Assembly: GCA_030618505.1 (NCBI GenBank)
Contig: JAUXDF010000135.1
Span: 1-7,826, forward strand
Direction: 5' to 3'
DNA from: Spongiibacteraceae bacterium
Lineage (GTDB): Bacteria > Pseudomonadota > Gammaproteobacteria > Pseudomonadales > PIVM01
DNA length: 7,826 nucleotides
A program made the position numbers and the translations under genes. Each line of letters starts with the position of its first letter. Positions within the stretch are counted from its first letter, which is position 1. The notes below the pieces were generated by a model that had not been told where the DNA came from, did no database searches, and saw only the letters and a list, made by a program, of their open reading frames with translations. Shown here in pieces: positions 1 through 5,687 of this stretch.

Positions 1-15
1 TCGAAAATTAAGTCC

Positions 16-91
16 GGTCATGGCCAACGTAAATCTAGCTCCTAGGCCTTTTCAAGGCCTTTAAGTCGCAAGATTTACGTTGGCCATGACC
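16..91. repeat. Perfect 21-bp inverted repeat with nested hairpin
   Basis: The arms at 16-36 and 71-91 are exact reverse complements over 21 bases (ggtcatggcc... / ...ggccatgacc). Between them a second, 7-bp stem (aggcctt 44-50, aaggcct 54-60) has a 3-base loop, so the whole would fold as a long stem topped by a smaller hairpin. No clean T-run follows on the plus strand (ctctttgttt); on the minus strand a weak T-stretch (ttaatttt) starts a few bases beyond the stem. It could be a bidirectional terminator at the end of the convergent fic gene, a mobile-element end, or a dispersed repeat. The integron attC core GTTRRRY is not met (the sequence reads gttggcc). The structure is certain; its role is not. 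Confidence 0.85.
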
Positions 92-369
92 TCTTTGTTT
101 AATTTCTGGATGGGCACTAACTAGTTGTTTTGTATGTATTTGCCAGTATTGGTTCAGTATCAATCCAATCAAATTTAGGTCGCTATAAGGTAACTCAATA
201 GTCGATCAATAAAACAAGTGCGGACTTTCGTGATCCAACTGAGATGTCTAGGATTATACAGGAGGAGAGCTTTGAAGGTAACAGACGCCAGTCTCAGAAA
301 GTGGTTAGGGAGAGCCTGTAATTATTGGGAGCCGTACATACGCCTAAGGTGGTGTTAACACCTCAAGAT
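92..369. other. Intergenic stretch downstream of fic, no clear gene
   Basis: No recognisable protein or RNA gene is seen. The only coding hint is a 28-codon frame at 272-358 (TTG start, TAA stop) preceded by a very good Shine-Dalgarno sequence, ggaggag at 261-267. The predicted peptide is basic and Trp-rich and matches nothing I recognise. I see no strong intrinsic terminator for the fic gene, which ends at 370. Confidence 0.5.
351..362. repeat. 12-bp perfect palindrome
   Basis: ggtgttaacacc is fully self-complementary and sits 8 bases beyond the stop codon of the fic gene. It may be a protein-binding site or chance; it is too short and lacks a T-tract, so it is not a convincing terminator. 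Confidence 0.4.
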
Positions 370-1917
370 TTAACTGTCAGGAAGTTTTAGAACACTTTGG
401 AAAGTGTCCTTCATACTTGCAATTAGCTCGATTGATATCTCTTCAATTTGAGATATTTCTTCTTCCGAAAGGTAATCTCCAAACATCCCTCGCTTTTTCT
501 TCTTTTTACCAATGGCGCCGTCATTTTCCATGAGGACATTAACGAGTACGTTTAGTTCTTTATTGGGCAAATCGTAGTTGTTGTTAATTATTTCTCTAAC
601 AGAGTCATACATATAGATTTGTACGATCTCAGGAAGTAAATCCTTTTTGATAGACGCGCTCATCATCTTATATAAAAAATCTACATGGCAGGTTAGGTCT
701 GGGTACCTATAAAAATGATGAATGTCATTATGTATTAATATTTCGTCTTTATGGTTCAGATCATAATCACAGCTATCAATAACAGGCTTAGAAATTATTT
801 CTAATACTTGATCATAACTCTTCATATCTTGAAGGATGGATGCCGAAACGGGAATAATAAGGTCATCTTTATTTTTGCTTCTTGCTTTTAATATGTCGTG
901 TATTAAATACCGATGAGTGCGGCCATTACCATCATTGAAAGGGTGTATGTATACAAGACCAAATGACACGATTGCCGCATGCATCATGGCCGGCAAAGTA
1001 TTATCGACTAGAAGCGACTCATGCATTTTAAGTAAACCGCCCATCATGCTTTCTACATGCTGGAATAATGGGCATACATAGTGAACAAATTCTGCCCCAG
1101 AACGTCTATTTTTATGACCAACGTAGTTATTGCAATCTCTATAGTCTGTATCTTTTGCTGTGGGCTGTACTATTTGGTTTTGCACGTTTATTAAGCGATT
1201 TTTTGATAGCGGATAAAGGCCGCATGCTTTTAATGCCCGATAAAATTTAGCCGTTTTTCGTTCGTCAGAATCTTCATTTTCAATTTCTGTTGATGATTTT
1301 GTTTCTTTTGTGTAAAGGTAATTAACAGATCTATTAATGATATCTATATCTACAAAGTTCCCTAATGCTCTAAGCTCTTCTCTAGCAAGCTCCATCATAT
1401 CTTTAGTAGCCCATTCCTTAATGGCACTAGTCTTACGAATCACAGGACAAAATTCTTTATTACCAATTAAATTATTATCTACAGCTGTTCTCTTGTCTCG
1501 TATACACGTTACTGATGTATAGTAATACTGCTCACGAAGGAGTTTTACATATTTAACTGGTGTGATGTCTGGTATATCTAAAGTGTCTTCCGTAAGCCAC
1601 TCATACAGGTACCAAATGCAACGTCGTATTTCACTTGTTGGTTGCTGAAGAATGAATCGTGTTAGTTCTGGTACATCTATCTCTTTAAATATCTGGCTTA
1701 GATACGCGAGGTTAATTCCCTGATACTTGATAGCAGTCGCGATATGCTCGCAATTTGTTGTACCAACCTTTACTCGTTTAGAAAGTATCTTGACTCTGCC
1801 GAACCCGTAGTCTATCGTTTTTTCATCAGGTTCAGTTCCTTGTTTTAATTCAAGTGCCAACGGGGGTACTTTTAAATTAAAACTTTCTCTGAGATGTGTA
1901 TAACCTGCATCTTGCAT
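370..1917 (-). CDS. Fic-domain protein, autoinhibited (class II) putative AMP-transferase
   Basis: A 515-residue Fic protein. The active-site motif HPFNDGNGRTHR is intact at residues 325-336 (bases 910-945): His325 is the catalytic base, Asp329 should bind metal, and the Gly/Asn/Arg residues bind the nucleotide phosphates. Such enzymes usually move AMP from ATP onto a Ser, Thr or Tyr of a target protein. The stretch STEIEN at 209-214 fits the inhibitory-helix motif [S/T]xxxE[G/N], with Glu213 the expected blocking residue. It lies before the Fic core, as in class II enzymes, so no partner antitoxin is needed. Residues about 95-163 (IRRCIWYLYEWLTE, later NKEFCPVIRKT) resemble the N-terminal domain conserved in one bacterial Fic subgroup. 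The C-terminus has a helix-turn-helix-like stretch (about 448-470) followed by five lysines (471-475). Start ATG at 1917 has GAGG seven bases upstream. It is more AT-rich than the forward genes, suggesting acquisition. The target is unknown. Confidence 0.93.
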   Translation of the reverse strand: MQDAGYTHLRESFNLKVPPLALELKQGTEPDEKTIDYGFGRVKILSKRVKVGTTNCEHIATAIKYQGINLAYLSQIFKEIDVPELTRFILQQPTSEIRRCIWYLYEWLTEDTLDIPDITPVKYVKLLREQYYYTSVTCIRDKRTAVDNNLIGNKEFCPVIRKTSAIKEWATKDMMELAREELRALGNFVDIDIINRSVNYLYTKETKSSTEIENEDSDERKTAKFYRALKACGLYPLSKNRLINVQNQIVQPTAKDTDYRDCNNYVGHKNRRSGAEFVHYVCPLFQHVESMMGGLLKMHESLLVDNTLPAMMHAAIVSFGLVYIHPFNDGNGRTHRYLIHDILKARSKNKDDLIIPVSASILQDMKSYDQVLEIISKPVIDSCDYDLNHKDEILIHNDIHHFYRYPDLTCHVDFLYKMMSASIKKDLLPEIVQIYMYDSVREIINNNYDLPNKELNVLVNVLMENDGAIGKKKKKRGMFGDYLSEEEISQIEEISIELIASMKDTFQSVLKLPDS

Positions 1918-1992
1918 AAGTTTTCCTCGTATATCTGCAGTTAGTATACATTAATCCTCAGAAATTATAAAAATCTTCAGAAATCGCATAAA
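1918..1992 (-). promoter_or_regulatory. Probable fic promoter and ribosome binding site
   Basis: On the minus strand a -10 like TATACT (1943-1948) lies 17 bp from a -35 like TTTATA (1966-1971), placing a start about 20 bases before the ATG. A second, overlapping option is a perfect TATAAT (1964-1969) with TTTATG (1987-1992), also 17 bp apart. The -35 of the first and the -10 of the second fall inside the first 19-bp repeat. The ribosome binding site GAGG is at 1925-1928, seven bases from the ATG. These calls are by eye from consensus hexamers. Confidence 0.45.
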
Positions 1993-2049
1993 TCCTCAGA
2001 AATTATAAAAGTCCTCAGGATTTCTATTATTCTTCAGGGCGCGATATTT
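1955..2049. repeat. Five 19-bp tandem direct repeats (iteron-like operator array) upstream of fic
   Basis: The core TCYTCAG recurs at 1955, 1974, 1993, 2012 and 2031, exactly 19 bases apart each time. Units 1 and 3 are nearly identical over all 19 bases (tcctcagaaattataaaa then a or g); unit 2 shares tcttcagaaat, and units 4 and 5 diverge after the core (tcctcaggatt, tcttcagggc). A degenerate sixth core (tcctg) may start at 2051. On the fic strand each unit reads ...TTTCTGAGGA. The array overlaps the putative fic promoter and ends 38 bases from its start codon, so a regulatory protein array, possibly autoregulation, is the simplest reading. Iterons of a replication origin have this unit size too, but no replication gene is present. 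Confidence 0.85.
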
Positions 2050-2366
2050 ATCCTGCCGCTCTCACCAAACCTTTATTTTCAAGTGATTAGATTGCTTATT
2101 GTTGTCCCCAAAGCAATCTACAGCTGGCATAACCCAAACTATAGTAATGATGCTATCAGCAGATATTGGTCATTAGCTGTATGGTTCCTTTGACCACGAG
2201 AAAAAGTAATAACGTTCGCAGATAGCTCTCATGAGCAGGAAGTTTTTGCGGAGATGCTGGTTAGTCAGTGCGGGGAAGATGGAGAAAGCTGTATCCGGTG
2301 CTTTTAGCAGATTTTTTTAGTCAGGAGCATTTTTGGCCATACGCACCATAGTATGAAGAGTTATTT
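2050..2366. other. Intergenic stretch between fic array and epmB promoter, no gene recognised
   Basis: Apart from a hairpin at 2088-2120 I see no gene or RNA here. A short open frame around 2189-2290 reads like protein (KVITFADSSHEQEVFAEM...) but has no start codon at its head, is closed by stops at both ends and matches no family I know; it may be debris of a decayed gene. In many gammaproteobacteria efp lies divergent from epmB at this place; nothing resembling EF-P is visible. Confidence 0.4.
2088..2120. repeat. 10-bp inverted repeat hairpin
   Basis: tagattgctt (2088-2097) and aagcaatcta (2111-2120) are exact reverse complements with a 13-base loop. There is no T-run after it on either strand, so a terminator is doubtful. 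It could be a binding site or a scar at the edge of the acquired fic segment. Confidence 0.45.
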
Positions 2367-2395
2367 TTGAGAGGTGTCGATTAATGAGGCATAAT
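2367..2395 (+). promoter_or_regulatory. Probable sigma70 promoter for epmB
   Basis: TTGAGA (2367-2372) and CATAAT (2390-2395) each match the consensus hexamers at five of six bases and are 17 bp apart. Transcription would start near 2402, giving an untranslated leader of about 148 bases before epmB. Confidence 0.45.
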
Positions 2396-2549
2396 TCTGC
2401 CCTCGACGTGGTTGCTAAAATACTCTATTAGAAAATGGCAGCTCTAAGGCAACTTAATATCAGTGATCATCTACAGGCCAGTAAATATGGGCAGGTAACC
2501 ATTCATTGGCAGAATAGTTGGCCATTATATTCCTCTTTAGATATTCACT

Positions 2550-3554
2550 ATGACGAAACCGGTAATGATATCGCGAACAGGTTCAAGATGGCAGCATGAG
2601 CTGAGAGATGCCATATGCTCAGCACAGACATTGTTTGAGTTGTTGGAGCTTGATGGTGCTTTGGCGCCCAAAGCCTTAAAAGCTGATAAGGATTTCCCAC
2701 TGCGAGTACCGCGCCCCTTTGTTGATCGAATAAAAAAAGGGGATTGGAAGGACCCTCTACTGTTGCAGGTTTTGCCCTTGGCAGAGGAGCTGGATTACAC
2801 CCCCGGTTTTTCTACTGACCCACTAGCAGAGCGGCAAGCTATTGCGGCTCCCGGCTTGATTCATAAATATCATGGACGGGTATTGCTGATTGCCACCGCC
2901 AGTTGTGCAATTCATTGCCGTTATTGTTTTCGTCGTCATTTCCCCTATCAGGAGAACAAACCAGGTACTGCTCAATGGAAACAAGCGCTCGACTATATTA
3001 GACAGGATAAGAGCATCAAGGAGGTGATTCTCAGTGGTGGTGACCCTCTGTTGGCCCCGGATCGCTATCTGGCCGAGTTGGTTGATCAGCTGGCTGATAT
3101 TGCTCATCTTGAGCGCCTGCGCATCCATACTCGCTTGCCAATTGTTATACCCCAGCGTATCACCACCGAGTGTCTGGACTGGCTAACTACAAGCCGTCTG
3201 CAGCCGATAGTGGTGCTCCACTGTAACCATGCGAATGAAATTGATAGGGCGGTAGCCGAATCAATCGAGCAGCTACTTAAGCGTGGCGTGACAGTGCTGA
3301 ATCAGTCAGTACTGCTGAGGCAGATAAATGACCGGGTTGATACGCTTATCGAGCTCAGCGAGGCTTTGTTTAGCGTGGGGGTGCTGCCTTATTATCTGCA
3401 TCTGCTCGATCGAGTAGCAGGGGCGGCACATTTTGATGTGGCTGAGGTTGAGGCCCTTGCGTTAATTGATCAGCTACGCAGTAAATTACCTGGTTATATG
3501 GTGCCCAAGCTGGTTAAAGAGCAGGCTGGGAAAAGCTCAAAAACCCCGATATAA
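2550..3554 (+). CDS. epmB: EF-P (R)-beta-lysylation protein, lysine 2,3-aminomutase-like radical SAM enzyme
   Basis: A 334-residue EpmB (YjeK). It converts (S)-alpha-lysine to (R)-beta-lysine, which EpmA attaches to elongation factor P so that ribosomes pass polyproline stretches; cytoplasmic. The radical SAM cluster motif CAIHCRYC is at 119-126 (Cys119, Cys123, Cys126). Other family landmarks are FRRHFPY (127-133), SGGDP (162-166), RIHTRLPIVIPQRIT (191-205), LNQSVLLRQIND (250-261), PYYLHLLDRVAGAAHF (280-295) and GYMVPKL (315-321). Lys331 in SKTP matches the PLP-binding lysine of aminomutases. The protein ends one residue after this motif, several residues shorter than E. coli EpmB (342 aa). 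An in-frame stop at 2538 makes ATG 2550 the first start available, but no Shine-Dalgarno sequence is visible. Neither epmA nor efp is in the window. Confidence 0.95.
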   Translation: MTKPVMISRTGSRWQHELRDAICSAQTLFELLELDGALAPKALKADKDFPLRVPRPFVDRIKKGDWKDPLLLQVLPLAEELDYTPGFSTDPLAERQAIAAPGLIHKYHGRVLLIATASCAIHCRYCFRRHFPYQENKPGTAQWKQALDYIRQDKSIKEVILSGGDPLLAPDRYLAELVDQLADIAHLERLRIHTRLPIVIPQRITTECLDWLTTSRLQPIVVLHCNHANEIDRAVAESIEQLLKRGVTVLNQSVLLRQINDRVDTLIELSEALFSVGVLPYYLHLLDRVAGAAHFDVAEVEALALIDQLRSKLPGYMVPKLVKEQAGKSSKTPI

Positions 3555-3644
3555 CAAAGTCATAAAGTGTGACCTTGTAATAGTAATCAGCAATTTAACT
3601 GAAATATTGATGATCTCACCTATACTCTACAAACAGGCCATATT

Positions 3645-3650
3645 GAAGAG
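3645..3650 (+). promoter_or_regulatory. Ribosome binding site of the PilZ-like gene
   Basis: gaagag lies 10 bases before the ATG at 3661, a slightly long but usable spacing. A -10-like tatact is at 3621-3626 without a good -35, so this gene may have its own weak promoter in the 106-base gap after epmB. Confidence 0.35.
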
Positions 3651-3660
3651 TACGTAATTA

Positions 3661-5538
3661 ATGAAAAAGGGCGAATCATCGCAATTGCGATTGCCAGAGC
3701 AGGATTTAAGTGCATTATCCTTCTGCAAGGCGGAGGCGAATGCGGTAAAAGAGTGGCTGAATACTCTGCCGATGGCCAATTTAGGCAGCACTACTCGCAG
3801 TCTTTTTGAGGCAATTGATGAGATAAATCGACTAAAAATTGCTCCGCAGCAGCGTTTTGATATTCTTGAGCAGATTAGACCTGTCATCTATTATGCGACT
3901 AAATACCTAGAAAAACACTATCTTAATCAGTCTCTTACACTATCGGAGCAAGCTAAAAAGATTGCTGATCTTGCTCAGGCGCTGCAGGGGCGCTTAGCAA
4001 CAGGTTACATGATAGTGACCGCTCAGTGCAGTCTTAAAATGCGGGGTTTTCGTCTCGGCAAACCAAAGCTGTTGATGGCTCAGGCCATTCATCGAGCGAT
4101 TTGCGATTTGTCGCAACAACTACTGCGCTATTATCAGCTGTATCGACCAGTCCCAAAGTATTTCTGGCAGGATATTCATCGTCTGCATCTGCTTGCACAG
4201 GAATTCAATCTCGAAATGATGATGACCAATGATCCACAATGCGGTGAGGAGCACCAAAGCAGTTTGTCCGATGCTTATCTGCGTGCTCTGTTATTGGGTT
4301 GTATCAAGGCCAATCAGCTTAGGCAGGAAGATATCAAGCTGATATCAGGTTCGCTGATGGATGAGTGGTTGGGAATGATCGAACTTACGGTGGTTGATCA
4401 AGACAGCAGTAATTTGCTGGTGGTTGACCCGCATAAGAACAGCCCGCCGATATATCAAAAATTTTATCAGGGCGCTTATAATAAAGATTGTCACTGTCTG
4501 GATACGTCGGTACTGGTGGCTTACCTGAAATCGCAGATAGATAATCAAGAGCCCACATCATTATCGAAGAATTTGCTGAGTCATTTGGTGATTGCCTGGG
4601 GAGTGCTAACCGACCGTACTTTTATGCGCCTGGAAGCCAACGATACTCTTGCACTTTGTTTAGGTCTGTCAACTACACATTATTTTGTCTCTGATGCCCG
4701 AAGTTTTGATCAGTTGATGCACGGTGATAAAGCGCGTGGTGCAGGTTCTGACAGCTTGTTTCTGGTCGACCATGAGGCGATACAGCACCATGATGCCTGG
4801 GATGATGCCTTTGATAGTGCTAAAGGCGGGGACGTCTGGGATACAGCGTTTAAAGCTGAGGACGAGAGTGAGAGTGATAAGCAGCGAACCAGTGTCAGCA
4901 TGGAGTCTATTGATTATCATGTCCATAAAGATGGCAAGCTGAGGGCCAGCACAAGCGCTGGCACTAACCCCGAGGAAAATGCCGAGCAAGGAAAATATCA
5001 GGATTATCAGGTGCAGATGCTTAATCTAAGCCCGGGTGGTTACTGCTTGGAGTGGTCAAATAGCGCCCCCTCACAGTTGAAAACCGGCGAGATTATCGGC
5101 GTTAAAGAAACCCATCATAATAACTGGAGTATCGGTGCGATACGCTGGGTGCGGATGGATGGAGAAAAAGACCTGCAAATTGGCGTCGAATTACTAAGTC
5201 CGACGGCAACGCCTTATGGCGCTCGCGTGCTCCACAAGATGGGTGACACTCAAAGTGAATATATGCGTGTTTTGGTGCTTCCCGAAGTGACGCCGACCGG
5301 ACAGCCCAAAACCCTGATCACCCCTGCCGTCAGTTTTAAAGAAAACCAGAAAGTGATGCTGGTGCACAATGGCTGTGAGGTGACTGTGCTGCTGACTCGA
5401 CTGGTTTTTAGTTCTGGTTATTATAGCCAGTTTGAGTTTTTGGAAACAAAACGTATCAGCGATGAGAAAAAGCAGCAGCAACGAGACAAACTTTCAGCTG
5501 CTGATGACAGCTTCGATTCGCTATGGAAGAACTTGTAG
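3661..5538 (+). CDS. Large PilZ-like protein encoded next to fimX, function unknown
   Basis: A 625-residue cytoplasmic protein without signal peptide or membrane segment. Residues about 20-310 look mainly alpha-helical and match no domain I can name. A PilZ-like signature is visible but unusual: an RxxxR (Arg319-Arg323, RTFMR) opens a beta-rich stretch with CLGLSTTHYF (333-342), and the second PilZ element [D/N]xSxxG occurs only at 455-460 (NLSPGG), followed by strands typical of PilZ (IGAIRWV, LQIGVEL; 491-511). Between them lies an acidic, low-complexity insert (about 350-445) with a duplicated motif, WDDAF (380-384) and WDTAF (393-397). Residues 545-595 add another beta segment, and the end (DSFDSLWKNL) is a charged tail with aromatic residues. 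PilZ domains bind c-di-GMP; binding here is inferred, not shown. Its place 149 bases before fimX suggests a role in c-di-GMP control of type IV pili. It could be a degenerate PilZ that acts by protein contact only. Confidence 0.85.
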   Translation: MKKGESSQLRLPEQDLSALSFCKAEANAVKEWLNTLPMANLGSTTRSLFEAIDEINRLKIAPQQRFDILEQIRPVIYYATKYLEKHYLNQSLTLSEQAKKIADLAQALQGRLATGYMIVTAQCSLKMRGFRLGKPKLLMAQAIHRAICDLSQQLLRYYQLYRPVPKYFWQDIHRLHLLAQEFNLEMMMTNDPQCGEEHQSSLSDAYLRALLLGCIKANQLRQEDIKLISGSLMDEWLGMIELTVVDQDSSNLLVVDPHKNSPPIYQKFYQGAYNKDCHCLDTSVLVAYLKSQIDNQEPTSLSKNLLSHLVIAWGVLTDRTFMRLEANDTLALCLGLSTTHYFVSDARSFDQLMHGDKARGAGSDSLFLVDHEAIQHHDAWDDAFDSAKGGDVWDTAFKAEDESESDKQRTSVSMESIDYHVHKDGKLRASTSAGTNPEENAEQGKYQDYQVQMLNLSPGGYCLEWSNSAPSQLKTGEIIGVKETHHNNWSIGAIRWVRMDGEKDLQIGVELLSPTATPYGARVLHKMGDTQSEYMRVLVLPEVTPTGQPKTLITPAVSFKENQKVMLVHNGCEVTVLLTRLVFSSGYYSQFEFLETKRISDEKKQQQRDKLSAADDSFDSLWKNL

Positions 5539-5687
5539 GCTATGCTGCTTGGCTACTTTGGATATTTGTCGAATTTTCGGCATCATCTTAAGACGTATGC
5601 TGGTTCAGCCAATTAATCCTGGCCCTACAACGTCATTCATGCAGATGCACTGATACATTCACCGATAAAATAAAAGCTTCGATTTAA

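Noticed and set aside
16..91. Integron attC site
   Set aside because: The core consensus GTTRRRY and its inverse are not present, and the arms are fully paired without the usual unpaired bases.
330..362. ggagccgtac followed by ggtggtgtt, reminiscent of group II intron domain V
   Set aside because: The matching return strand and GAAA-type loop of domain V are absent, and there is no reverse transcriptase nearby.
1955..2049. CRISPR array
   Set aside because: The repeats are contiguous 19-bp units without unique spacers, and no cas gene is present.
1955..2049. Plasmid replication origin iterons
   Set aside because: No replication initiator gene or DnaA boxes seen, and flanking genes are chromosomal; operator function for fic is simpler.
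2300..2325. Possible terminator with T-run (gattttttta) near 2316
   Set aside because: The only stem before it is 4 bp (tgct/agca), too weak.
2435..2599. 54-codon plus-strand frame starting ATG 2435 just after the epmB promoter and overlapping the epmB start
   Set aside because: No ribosome binding site, no recognisable sequence, and 50 bases overlap the well-supported epmB in another frame. It could at most be a leader peptide.
2823..3128. Minus-strand open frame inside epmB
   Set aside because: Shadow of epmB with no ribosome binding site or recognisable domain.
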